A stretch of 37,964 bases of DNA from Akkermansia muciniphila (lineage in GTDB: Bacteria > Verrucomicrobiota > Verrucomicrobiia > Limisphaerales > UBA9464). The stretch's first letter is position 1, and each line of letters starts with the position of its first letter. The position numbers and the translations under genes are program-made. Below are positions 9,022-17,947 of this stretch, piece by piece. The notes below the pieces were generated by a model that worked only from the letters and a program-made list of their open reading frames with translations, did not search any database and was not told the origin of the DNA. Location of the stretch: the NCBI GenBank assembly GCA_945900455.1, contig CAMDJH010000025.1, forward strand, positions 1 to 37,964, given 5' to 3'.

Positions 9022-10533
9022 TCACCGCGCGCGGTTGGTCAACGCCATCTTGCCGATATCTGCGATCACATCCCAGGCCGGGCCAGGGAACTTGTGCATC
9101 TGCGTCAGAACGTCCTCGAAGGCGGTCAGGAACCATTTTACGTCCTCGTCGCTGATGACGAGCGGCGGCAACAACTTGACCACGTCAATGTGATGGCCGG
9201 CCACCTGAGTAATGATATGGTGCTTGTCGAGCAGCGGGATGATCGCCGCCTGCGGGAACAGGCTCTTGTCCAGCTTGTGAATAATCGCCCAAGCCGTCTT
9301 GAGTCCGAGCGAACGCGGTTCGCCGAACTCAATGCCAACCATCAAGCCGCGCCAGCGGACGGATTTCAGGAACTCGAACTTCGGGATCATGGCCGTCAAT
9401 CCTTCACCGATCTTGTTGCCGCAAACCTCCGCGCGCTTGACCAGACCTTCGCGCTCGATCACATCCAACGCCGCGAGTCCCGCCGCCATCGCGAAACTGC
9501 CCTGGCTGAAGGTGGAGGAATGCACAACCGAGCGCTGCATGCTGGAAAAAACTTTATCGTGAATCCATTTCTTGGCCAACACCGCGCCCACCGGCACGAA
9601 CCCGCCGGAGAGTGATTTTGAAAGCACAACGATGTCCGGATCCATCCCTGGCCCGTCGTGTTCAATGGCGAGAAAACGACCGGTGCGACCCATGCCGGCC
9701 TGGACTTCGTCATCGATGAAGATGGCGCCATGCTTATGGCAAAGCTCGATGGCCGCGGGCAGGTAGCCGGGCAAGGGAAGATTCACGCCCTTGCCCTGCA
9801 CCGGTTCGACGATGAACGCGGCCACGTCACCCTTGCGCAACTCCTTTTCGAGCGCGTCGAGGTCATTGAACGGAATCGCCCGGCACTCCGGCAGGAACGG
9901 AGCGAAGCCGCTCCGGAAGCTGTCGTCGCCATTGACCGAAAGCGCGCCGTAGCTAAGACCGTGGAACGATTTCTGGCAATGGATGATGCCCGGCTTGCCC
10001 GTTGCGCAGCGCGCGTATTTTAGCGCCGCCTCGACGCCTTCCGCACCCGAGTTGGTGAAGAAGACGGTGTCGAGCTGGTTGGGCATGCGCTTTTTCAGCT
10101 CGGCCGCGAGCAATCCGCTCAAGAGCGGCGCCTCCATTTTCACGAGACTGGGATATTGGGCATCGAGAAATTCGTGAAGCACGCGCCGGATTTCCGGATG
10201 GTTGCGCCCGAGATTGAACACGCCATAGCCTGCGAGCAGGTCGAGATACTTCACGCCCTTCACATCCCAGAGGTAGGGCCCCTCAGCGCGGACGTAGCAG
10301 CGGTCGAACCCGATGGTCCGGAGGGTGCGCACGTTGGCGGGATTCACGTGCTCGGCATGCAACAGGTAGTTGCGACCCTCGTGCGCCTTCATCAGAGCAC
10401 GAATATCCAGGCCAGGCCTGGTCTTGGTCTTGGCATCAGTTTCAAGCAACGTGTCCATGATGGCTCTATTGAAATCGCTCTTCCCGCCGCGGGCAGGTGG
10501 GAATCTAAGCGGGTCCGACGCGATCGCAAGCAC
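9022..10533 (-). CDS. Class III PLP-dependent aminotransferase (acetylornithine/putrescine aminotransferase-like)
   Basis: FFTNSGAEGVEAALKYARCATGKPGIIHCQKSFHGLSYGALSVNG, FIVEPVQGKGVNLP, IFIDDEVQAGMGRTGRFLAIE, DIVVLSKSLSGGFVPVGAVL. Alternative ATG at 10458. Confidence 0.92.
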   Translation of the reverse strand: MLAIASDPLRFPPARGGKSDFNRAIMDTLLETDAKTKTRPGLDIRALMKAHEGRNYLLHAEHVNPANVRTLRTIGFDRCYVRAEGPYLWDVKGVKYLDLLAGYGVFNLGRNHPEIRRVLHEFLDAQYPSLVKMEAPLLSGLLAAELKKRMPNQLDTVFFTNSGAEGVEAALKYARCATGKPGIIHCQKSFHGLSYGALSVNGDDSFRSGFAPFLPECRAIPFNDLDALEKELRKGDVAAFIVEPVQGKGVNLPLPGYLPAAIELCHKHGAIFIDDEVQAGMGRTGRFLAIEHDGPGMDPDIVVLSKSLSGGFVPVGAVLAKKWIHDKVFSSMQRSVVHSSTFSQGSFAMAAGLAALDVIEREGLVKRAEVCGNKIGEGLTAMIPKFEFLKSVRWRGLMVGIEFGEPRSLGLKTAWAIIHKLDKSLFPQAAIIPLLDKHHIITQVAGHHIDVVKLLPPLVISDEDVKWFLTAFEDVLTQMHKFPGPAWDVIADIGKMALTNRAR

Positions 10534-11664
10534 CTACCGCTCCAATTTGTAGTGGTCAAGCACATCGCCGAGTTCGGCCTGAATCCATTCCTTGGAGAGA
10601 CCGAATTCCTCGAGGGTGTACTCGTGCTTGCTCTTGAACTCACCCTGACGTTGCGTCGCTTCCTCGAGCCGGGCGCGCATCGCATCGCTCATCGTCCAGC
10701 CGAAGTGAGCGTAAACCTCGGCCACGACCGCCCCGGGGTCGCGCACAAGTTCCCGGTAATCAATGCAATGATAACGTGCCGGATCGATCTTCTTCCGGAA
10801 CTGGAAGAGATGCTTGTACCACTCCACTGCCAATTGACCATAGGCCTTGGAGACCGGGCCGTCCTTCGCAATGTCCGGCGAGTGCGCCTGCCAGACCGGC
10901 ACGAACAAACTGACGTGCGACGCGACCGATTTGTAAGGATGTCGTATGATCGTGATGAAACGCGCATCGGGGAACTCCGCCATCAGAGATTCGACCGTGC
11001 CGGAAGACTGCGTGGCTTTGGAAAGCAGCGTACGCGTCGGACCATTCGCGTAAAGGTGGCGTTGCAGGCAACTGCGGTAATAACTCATGAGCCGATGGCG
11101 TTTTTCCGTCGGCAATGCATCCGGAAATCCCGCCTCCCACAACTCTTGAATGAACGGGAACAGAAGAAAGATAGCTTCGGACGCAAAGGCGTAGAGGAAC
11201 AACGCATCATCCTCTTCAGGCTGGTTGAGCCGCATCTTGTGCATGTCATCCCACCCACCGAACCATTTCTTTTCGCACCAACCGAGCAGGCGTGCCACGG
11301 GCCGCCCCAAGATTCCATCCATCCCGCCGAGCACATCGAAGCACCGCTGGTAGCAGACCGCCGGGAAGATGGTTTGATACATCTTGAGATGCACGAAGCG
11401 ATCGGTGTCGAGGCTGAAGAGATTCTGTACCAGCGTCGTACCACTGCGCGGGGGCGCGATGATGAACACCGGTTGCGTCACACGCTGGCGCCTGAATCCG
11501 GAGAAAAGAATGTGATCCAGCGCCCGTCCCAACACCACGAACGTCAGGAAGAGGAGAAAAAGCCCGCTGAAAAATAACACGTAAGCCCAGCGTCGCACGC
11601 GAAAGGGCTGTCCGAAGAGCGCGAGCCGCAACGCCCGCGCGAACATGCGCCAGTTGAAGAACAT
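10534..11664 (-). CDS. Sulfotransferase family protein (membrane-anchored N-terminus)
   Basis: FIIAPPRSGTTLVQNLFSLD (5'-PSB loop) and FITIIRHPYKSVASHVSLF (3'-PB). The track ORF extends to 11895, but ATG at 11662-11664 (MFFNWRMFARALRL) fits; the upstream extension is compositionally shadow-like. Confidence 0.85.
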   Translation of the reverse strand: MFFNWRMFARALRLALFGQPFRVRRWAYVLFFSGLFLLFLTFVVLGRALDHILFSGFRRQRVTQPVFIIAPPRSGTTLVQNLFSLDTDRFVHLKMYQTIFPAVCYQRCFDVLGGMDGILGRPVARLLGWCEKKWFGGWDDMHKMRLNQPEEDDALFLYAFASEAIFLLFPFIQELWEAGFPDALPTEKRHRLMSYYRSCLQRHLYANGPTRTLLSKATQSSGTVESLMAEFPDARFITIIRHPYKSVASHVSLFVPVWQAHSPDIAKDGPVSKAYGQLAVEWYKHLFQFRKKIDPARYHCIDYRELVRDPGAVVAEVYAHFGWTMSDAMRARLEEATQRQGEFKSKHEYTLEEFGLSKEWIQAELGDVLDHYKLER

Positions 11665-11665
11665 T

Positions 11666-11833
11666 TCAGACCGCCGCAGAGGCCATCCGCGAACCGCACA
11701 GACCGGCGACCTTTGCCCAGCCACCCAGTTTCTTTCCGAGGGCATCGACCCCGGCATAGGCCGGTACGTCCAACAGGTCGATGTACAGCTCCAATTTCGG
11801 CTCGTAGAGTGCGGAGACGGCGGCGAAGTCCAT
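11666..11833 (-). CDS. Small 55-aa ORF between the SecA-like gene and the sulfotransferase (hypothetical peptide)
   Basis: Manual translation: MDFAAVSALYEPKLELYIDLLDVPAYAGVDALGKKLGGWAKVAGLCGSRMASAAV*. Starts 15 nt after the SecA-like stop; stop is 1 nt from the next ATG (TGAAATG). Below the ORF-track length cutoff. Confidence 0.6.
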   Translation of the reverse strand: MDFAAVSALYEPKLELYIDLLDVPAYAGVDALGKKLGGWAKVAGLCGSRMASAAV

Positions 11834-11848
11834 GCCGGGACGTTGGAC

Positions 11849-13825
11849 CTACTCCGGCACAAACGCCAGCGATTCATCAAGCCAGGTGTCGGCACGGAGG
11901 ACGCTTTGGCGCTGACGGACGGCGAGGCGTTGGGCCTGCGCTTGTGCCCGTCGGATCAAGATTGATCCCCACTGGCGCGGTGATCGCGTAAATGCCGAGC
12001 GCATAGCTGCCGGCAGGAAACGAACCACCAATTCGTCCTCAGCACTGGCAAACTGCTGCGCACTCCCCGGGTCGCCCTGGCGACCCGCCCGGCCGATCAA
12101 TTGGCGGTCGACACGGCCACTCTCATGCCGCTCGGTGGCGATAACGTGGAGTCCACCCCGTTCCGCAACCCCTGCGCCCAACCGAATGTCCGTCCCGCGG
12201 CCTGCCATGTTCGTGGCGATGGTGATCCGGCTAGGTTCTCCTGCCATGGCCACAATCATCGCCTCATCCGCGAGCCGCGTCGCATTTAATACTCTCGCCT
12301 CCAGCCCGCGCTTTTCCAACTGCCCGGCGAGATGTTCGCTGGCGTGAACGCTGCGGGTGCCGGCCAAAATCGGCCGCCCAGACGCGTGGATCTGTACGAT
12401 GCTGTCAACAATCGCCGACCATTTTTCGGACTCGGTGGCGAAGTATTGATCGGGCCAAAGCGCGCGGATGCAAGGGCGATTGAGCAGAATGGGAACCATC
12501 GGAAGCTGATATAATCCCCAGAGTTCCCCTGCGGATTCGCGCGCAGTGCCGGTCATCCCGCTGAGCCGGTGAAAACATCGGAAGAACTTCTGGAAACTCA
12601 TGCGCGCAATCGTTTCCGCGGGATCTGAGAGAGGAACCCGTTCCTTCGCCTCGATCGCCTGATGCAACCCCTGCCGCCAGCTTCTCTGGGGCATCGGGCG
12701 CCCGGTGAATTCGTCGACAATCACGACCTTCTCTCCGTCCACAACATACTGTTTTCCGCGGAGAAAAAACTCCCGCGCAGTCAACGCTTGCCGGATCAAT
12801 TCCTCGCGCCGAGCGGCCCCGCGCCATAACCCGACTTGATCCCGGCAACTTTCCGCCAGGTGAGCCTCGCCATCGCGCGTCAATCGGACCTCGCGATGTC
12901 GCGCGTCGACGGTGTAGTCGGTGCCGGCAACGAGCTCCGCCGCGAGCTTTTCGGCCTGCCGCGCGGATTCACATAACGCCTCGTTCGGGCGTGGCATCGA
13001 AATGATCAACGGCGTGACGGCTTCATCAATCAGGATGCTGTCAGCCTCGTCCACGATGGCCGAATGCAGGCCGCGCAGGACTAATTGTTCCTCGCGCCGA
13101 GCGGACTCACCCGGGCTTCGGAGTGAGTGGATCAACCGTTGATGGCGGTTCACCGTCCCCGCGAGCGCAAGCCGGTCGCGTAGAAAGTCCGCGAGAAGCT
13201 CCTTGCCGGTCGTGTACGTGATGTCCGCCGCATGCCCGCGGCGGCGGTCCGGGGGCCGCATGGCACCCGTGACCGTTCCGACGGACACCGCGGCAAATTC
13301 ATAGAGTGGCGCGAGCCAACGTGCATCGCGCTCGACGAGGTAATCGTTGACCGTGAGAATGTGCAGAGGTCGGCGGGTCCAACCCGAGAGCACCGCCGCC
13401 AGCGCAGCGGTCAGCGTCTTGCCTTCGCCGGTGGCCATCTCCGCGAGGTAGCCACGGTGTAGCGCCAGCACTCCTTGCAGTTGCACCACAAACGGGCGCA
13501 AACCCAGCGTCCGATCGGCGGCCTCCCGCAACGCGGCAAGCGCGGGTAGGAGAACGGATTCCCCCTCGGATCCGCCCCGGCGAAATTGCTCCCGAAACTC
13601 CAGCAATCTGACCCGGAGATCATGGTCACGCAGCTCCCGGAAATCCAGCGCACGATCGTCCGCCTGCCCGGCGAGGTGACGCAAACGAGCCCCGACGGCC
13701 GAGCGGCGGCGCCAGCGTCCGGTCAGCTCGTGGGTGGCAGCATCCAGGCCGCGCGGTAGCGGCTCCGGTTCGCGCCACGTCAGAATGGCCTGAGATCGCG
13801 ACACGGTTCGAAGAGCTCGCCGCAC
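11849..13825 (-). CDS. Short SecA-like preprotein translocase ATPase paralog (658 aa)
   Basis: AEMATGEGKTLTA (Walker A, 13415-13438), IVDEADSILIDEAVTPLIIS, LSGMTGTA, IATNMAGRGTDIRLGAGV, GGLHVIATERHESGRVDRQLIGRAGRQGDPGS. GTG start. Confidence 0.93.
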   Translation of the reverse strand: MRRALRTVSRSQAILTWREPEPLPRGLDAATHELTGRWRRRSAVGARLRHLAGQADDRALDFRELRDHDLRVRLLEFREQFRRGGSEGESVLLPALAALREAADRTLGLRPFVVQLQGVLALHRGYLAEMATGEGKTLTAALAAVLSGWTRRPLHILTVNDYLVERDARWLAPLYEFAAVSVGTVTGAMRPPDRRRGHAADITYTTGKELLADFLRDRLALAGTVNRHQRLIHSLRSPGESARREEQLVLRGLHSAIVDEADSILIDEAVTPLIISMPRPNEALCESARQAEKLAAELVAGTDYTVDARHREVRLTRDGEAHLAESCRDQVGLWRGAARREELIRQALTAREFFLRGKQYVVDGEKVVIVDEFTGRPMPQRSWRQGLHQAIEAKERVPLSDPAETIARMSFQKFFRCFHRLSGMTGTARESAGELWGLYQLPMVPILLNRPCIRALWPDQYFATESEKWSAIVDSIVQIHASGRPILAGTRSVHASEHLAGQLEKRGLEARVLNATRLADEAMIVAMAGEPSRITIATNMAGRGTDIRLGAGVAERGGLHVIATERHESGRVDRQLIGRAGRQGDPGSAQQFASAEDELVVRFLPAAMRSAFTRSPRQWGSILIRRAQAQAQRLAVRQRQSVLRADTWLDESLAFVPE

Positions 13826-13877
13826 GGGCCAAAGGTCCTCGCCGGCCGCTTCAGGAGGGTGGAAGGGCTAACCATGC

Positions 13878-16076
13878 TTAGAGCTGATATCGTCTCTGGA
13901 GAAATTGGGCGAAAAGACGCACCCATTGCTGCAAGTACGGCTCGGCGGGCAAATCGAACCGGATCCGGCCGGACCGACCATGAACGAGACGGACTCCGGG
14001 ATCGGAGGGCAAGTCCGCGCGCACCTCAAAAAAGGACTCCGCTGAGCGCAAGCCGTGCGGGTCCGATTTCGCCGGGGCCAATTCACCTCCACCTTGCCAT
14101 CCGAGCGCGGCGCTCGGCAATGTGTCACGCTCGGCCGGCACGATGTGAATGGAGCGAACCGGCACGACAACACCCGCCTCTCCGCGGAGGCGAATCCTGG
14201 CGGTGAGATCGGAAACGGCGGCATCCAAAGGCAGCGGAGTGCCGGCGCGGGTCCAATGCGAGTGGAACAAACGGTCCGCATCAGCTTGGGAAACCGTGGC
14301 GGTGAACTCATGGGTTCCCGGGTTGATTACCCAACCGACTGCCGTGCCACGAGCCACCCATCGGCCGGGCAGTTCCGATGAGGCCGGCACGACCCAGACT
14401 CCATCGTGCCGCGCCGTGACAATTTGTGCGCTCTGATCGGAGAGCAGGCGCGCGAGCCGGTTCGTGAGCGCAACCCGGCGAGCTTCGAGTGGACGATAGT
14501 TGGCCGCCTGCTCGCCGAGCGCCTGATGCAACCGGGCGTCCACTTCGGCCAACGCCGCCCGAGCCGAGACGAGTTCCAGGGAAAGTTCACGGTTCGTCAA
14601 GGCGAGCAAAGGTTGACCCGCCCGAACAAGGCCCCCCGGCAGGGTCGAGAGCGCGAGAACTTTTCCCGCCGTCTCGCACACGACCTGCGAGCGCTGACTG
14701 GCTTCAACAATTCCAGGTGCCTGAAAATGATTCGGCGCCGGAATGACGCCCAAAAGCAGGACCAGGGCGGCCACGGCGGTGGCGACGACGGCGATGGCGC
14801 GTCCCCGCACGCGATCCAACCGCGGACTGCTGCCGAGATAAGTAACAAATTTCCCGGTGGGCACGACGATCCACGACACGAAGCAAACCGCCAACATCAC
14901 CACTCCGAGCAGCATGTAACGATCGGCAACCGAAAAAAGGACTCCCGCAAACACGATGACCCGGTACACGCCGCTGACGGCACCGTATCCCGCGAGCCAC
15001 GCCGCCTCGCCGCCGGTCCTAGCCGGACTGGAGCTGTCGCGGACCCCGAGGATATGCTTTTCCGAAAGGTGTCGCAGTTCCTGATTCGCCCGGCCGCCAA
15101 GATTGGGCAACCCGCAGAGGTCACTGAGGATATAATAGCCATCGAAACGCAGCAGCGGATTCAGGTTGAACACCAGCGTGCTGACGCTGGCAATGAACAT
15201 AATGTTGTAGGCCACCGAATGCACCACGCCAGGACCGGAGCGTGCCCAGATGAAAGTCGCCAACGCCGCGACGAACAATTCCACAATCATTCCTCCGGCA
15301 CCCACGAGCACTCGTTGCCAGGCCGATCGAAAACTCCAACTCGACGTCACGTCCACATACGGCACCGGCGTAAAGATCATGAACATCAAACCCAGGGTAT
15401 GGACTTCACCTCCATACTTCCGACACAACCAGCCGTGGCCGAGTTCGTGCAACGTCTTTAACCCCACCATCGCCAGATATAGCCAGGCGAGATTTGCCGG
15501 AGCGAGGATGCCCTGAGACTGATCGCGAACCGCCGACCAGTGATCGACCACCGTCTTTAACGCCAGACCGATCACCGCGAGCCACAGGAGAAAACCGGCG
15601 GGGGAAAAGAGCCAGCCAATCACACCCAGACTCCGCACCAGGAAACGATCCGGATCCCAGAGAGGAATCCGGAAGAACATCACGTTCGTGATGCGCGCGC
15701 GGAACTCCCGTTGCTCCCGTTTCTCGTGCCGCTGAAACAACGCGCTTGTGTCGGTTGCAGATTCGTACTGAAGAAGATTCGCCTGATAAAGCTGGCCGAG
15801 GAGGCGAACTACCGCCTCCTGGCCGGGTGCTTCCGCCGGAAACCGCTCGAGGCACTCGCGCCAAACGGAATCAATCGTGCGATCACGGTGCAATCGGGCA
15901 ACAAACTCGTACGCGACGGGGCGCAACCGGAAGAACTGATTGGTGAACGGATGCTCCAGAACGTACCACCGTTCACCGCGGAACATCTGACGTCGAACCT
16001 GCACCGCGGGATGCAAGGCTAGATGCTGACCGGAGACCCGATGCCACGACTCGGAGAATGTGCTGTTCGCCTCCAT
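13878..16076 (-). CDS. PqqD-like domain - M50/site-2 protease-like membrane domain - HlyD-like domain fusion protein
   Basis: N-terminal PqqD-like segment (RRQMFRGERWYVLEHPFTNQFFRLRPVAYEFVARL...QLYQANLLQ); TLHELGHGWLCRKYGGEVHTLGLMFMIFTPVPYVDVTSSW (HELGH at 15435-15449); NLNPLLRFDGYYILSDL; C-terminal HlyD-like region (PGIVEASQRSQVVCETAGKVLAL). ATG at 16074-16076 chosen over the track start. Confidence 0.88.
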   Translation of the reverse strand: MEANSTFSESWHRVSGQHLALHPAVQVRRQMFRGERWYVLEHPFTNQFFRLRPVAYEFVARLHRDRTIDSVWRECLERFPAEAPGQEAVVRLLGQLYQANLLQYESATDTSALFQRHEKREQREFRARITNVMFFRIPLWDPDRFLVRSLGVIGWLFSPAGFLLWLAVIGLALKTVVDHWSAVRDQSQGILAPANLAWLYLAMVGLKTLHELGHGWLCRKYGGEVHTLGLMFMIFTPVPYVDVTSSWSFRSAWQRVLVGAGGMIVELFVAALATFIWARSGPGVVHSVAYNIMFIASVSTLVFNLNPLLRFDGYYILSDLCGLPNLGGRANQELRHLSEKHILGVRDSSSPARTGGEAAWLAGYGAVSGVYRVIVFAGVLFSVADRYMLLGVVMLAVCFVSWIVVPTGKFVTYLGSSPRLDRVRGRAIAVVATAVAALVLLLGVIPAPNHFQAPGIVEASQRSQVVCETAGKVLALSTLPGGLVRAGQPLLALTNRELSLELVSARAALAEVDARLHQALGEQAANYRPLEARRVALTNRLARLLSDQSAQIVTARHDGVWVVPASSELPGRWVARGTAVGWVINPGTHEFTATVSQADADRLFHSHWTRAGTPLPLDAAVSDLTARIRLRGEAGVVVPVRSIHIVPAERDTLPSAALGWQGGGELAPAKSDPHGLRSAESFFEVRADLPSDPGVRLVHGRSGRIRFDLPAEPYLQQWVRLFAQFLQRRYQL

Positions 16077-16092
16077 GGGGACCTGGGACGGC

Positions 16093-17931
16093 TCACCACC
16101 AAAAGTGCAGCCGGATGAAATCCACTGTCCGATGCATAAGAATCCAGCCGAGCCGGCGCTTCCCGACGTCAATCCGCGCAACACCCGTCATGCCGGGTCG
16201 GAACCACGCCTCCGGTGGCTGCTGCAACGCACAGCGCAGTTGGAAAATATTCGCGCCGTCACGGGCAACCGCCATCGGCTCCAGTACCGTCGCCCGAACC
16301 GGAAATCGGACCCGCGGCTGGCTCAGGAAGGCAATTTCACCCGTCTCCGTTCCTCCCAATTCCTGAACGTCCCGCTCCGGCACGTCCGCCACCACGTATA
16401 GGCCCTCCAATCGTGCCATGCGCAGCAGCGCATCCCCCTGCTTGACCGGTGCCCCGAGGCGTTCGCGCAAGTCCCCCTCCACCACGGTGCCGGCAAATGG
16501 CGCACGAATCGTGGCCTGCTGCAACCGGTGCCGGATAATATCCAGTCGCGCCTGACTCTGCTGGGCCAGCGCCTCAGCGATCCGCATGTCCGCCAACGCC
16601 CGCGCCGCCCGGGCTTTCTCCGCCTCGCGTTGGTACCGACTCAGGTCCGCCAGGGCACTGCTTTCCTCCAGAAAAAGATCCTGTGTGTCGAGTCGCACCA
16701 GGGGCTGTCCGTTGGTCAGGGCGTCTCCCGGCCGAACGAACACGTCCGCCAAATAACTTTCGTACGGCGCGCTCAAATAGGCGAGTTCATCCGCACGCAC
16801 GCTGAAGTTCCCTTCCACTCGATACGGAATGCGGAAAAAAATCAGAGCCAATAATACCAGCGTTCCCAGAATCCCAATCACTTTCGCCCACGCGTGACGC
16901 GGACCCACGAGCGCGCTCGAGAGTTCCCGGCCACGCGCCAGACACCGCCCCGGCCAAGACCGGTCGCGCCGCTCCAGTTCCGATAGCCGGCGCCCGACCA
17001 AGCCCGCGGCCAATTGGACCTGCTGCGCCTCACTCTCGGTGAACTCGCGCGCACTCCGCTCGCACGTCAGAGCGCCGACGCACCGGTCCGCGACCCGGAC
17101 CGGCACCGTCAAGAGGTGTGGCACCGATTGCTCCTGACTGAATTTCGCATGATCGCGCAGCACCGCGGTGGAGTCGGGAGCCGCTGGAAAACGGAGATCC
17201 GCCTCCTGATCGATGGCTTCCTCCATCGCCCGTTCGAGCGACTGCGCCGCAGCCATCTCACGGTTGAATTTTTCCATGCGGCTGATCGCCTGGAGCCGGA
17301 CTGCGCCGTTGCGTAACCAGCCCACGCTGACGCGCTCGGCGGCCAATCGCGTCGCCAGCGCATTGCAAAGGCCCAACGCCGCGCCGAAGAAACGGGGTTG
17401 ATCGTTGACCTGCGTCAATACTTCAAAAACCCCGGCGAACCGCTCGGTCGCCACGCGCGCTTCTTCCGATGGCTGCCCGGATTGACGCATCAACGGAATA
17501 TCCGAAACCAACTGCAATCGTCCAAGCGCCTCCCGCGCGGCGTTTTCGGTGGTGTCGCAAACCAGGAGAAGCACGATCACGGTTTCACCCGCGGCCTGCC
17601 ACGGTAGCCGGAGTCCAAGCGTGAAACTCCGCCGTGCCGAAAGTTCGGACAGAACGACCCCCGCCGAAGCCGTCGTCTCCGCGAGAGGGATCAGCCCCGC
17701 ATTGAACTCTGCATTGGGCGCCACGGGCATCTCTCCGTGCGACCAGTCTTGCAACTTCTTCCAGGTTGCGTTCTCGGCACTCGACCTCACGGCAGCGACA
17801 CATCGGTCGGCATCGCAAAGGTCGGCGAGTGCCGCCGAGTACCGTGTCCAAAACTCGCGCGGCGCGCCAGTCCACTGCCGCAGAGCGGTGAGTTCACCAA
17901 TGACCGGGCGGATGTTGGCTTCGCAATTCAT
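16093..17931 (-). CDS. GAF-like sensor region - TM - HlyD-like periplasmic adaptor fusion
   Basis: N-terminal GAF-like segments (e.g. VPHLLTVPVRVADRCVGALTCERSAREFTESEAQQVQLAAGLVGRRL), TM AWAKVIGILGTLVLLALIFF, then EGNFSVRADELAYLSAPYESYLADVFVRPGDALTNGQPLVRLDTQDL...ATIRAPFAGTVVEGDL. ATG at 17929-17931 chosen over the track start. Confidence 0.85.
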   Translation of the reverse strand: MNCEANIRPVIGELTALRQWTGAPREFWTRYSAALADLCDADRCVAAVRSSAENATWKKLQDWSHGEMPVAPNAEFNAGLIPLAETTASAGVVLSELSARRSFTLGLRLPWQAAGETVIVLLLVCDTTENAAREALGRLQLVSDIPLMRQSGQPSEEARVATERFAGVFEVLTQVNDQPRFFGAALGLCNALATRLAAERVSVGWLRNGAVRLQAISRMEKFNREMAAAQSLERAMEEAIDQEADLRFPAAPDSTAVLRDHAKFSQEQSVPHLLTVPVRVADRCVGALTCERSAREFTESEAQQVQLAAGLVGRRLSELERRDRSWPGRCLARGRELSSALVGPRHAWAKVIGILGTLVLLALIFFRIPYRVEGNFSVRADELAYLSAPYESYLADVFVRPGDALTNGQPLVRLDTQDLFLEESSALADLSRYQREAEKARAARALADMRIAEALAQQSQARLDIIRHRLQQATIRAPFAGTVVEGDLRERLGAPVKQGDALLRMARLEGLYVVADVPERDVQELGGTETGEIAFLSQPRVRFPVRATVLEPMAVARDGANIFQLRCALQQPPEAWFRPGMTGVARIDVGKRRLGWILMHRTVDFIRLHFWW

Positions 17932-17947
17932 TCGCGTTGATCGACCG

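Noticed and set aside
10156-11577. 473-aa plus-strand ORF
   Set aside because: Antisense to the aminotransferase and sulfotransferase genes, which carry strong family motifs; shadow ORF of GC-rich coding DNA.
11665-11895. N-terminal extension of the sulfotransferase ORF in the supplied track
   Set aside because: Composition (MPTPGLMNRWRLCRSRSNVPAWTSPP...) looks like a non-coding shadow, and it overlaps the SecA-like 3' end; ATG at 11664 is a better start.
14406-15461. 351-aa plus-strand ORF
   Set aside because: Antisense to the M50-HlyD fusion; charged, low-information translation.
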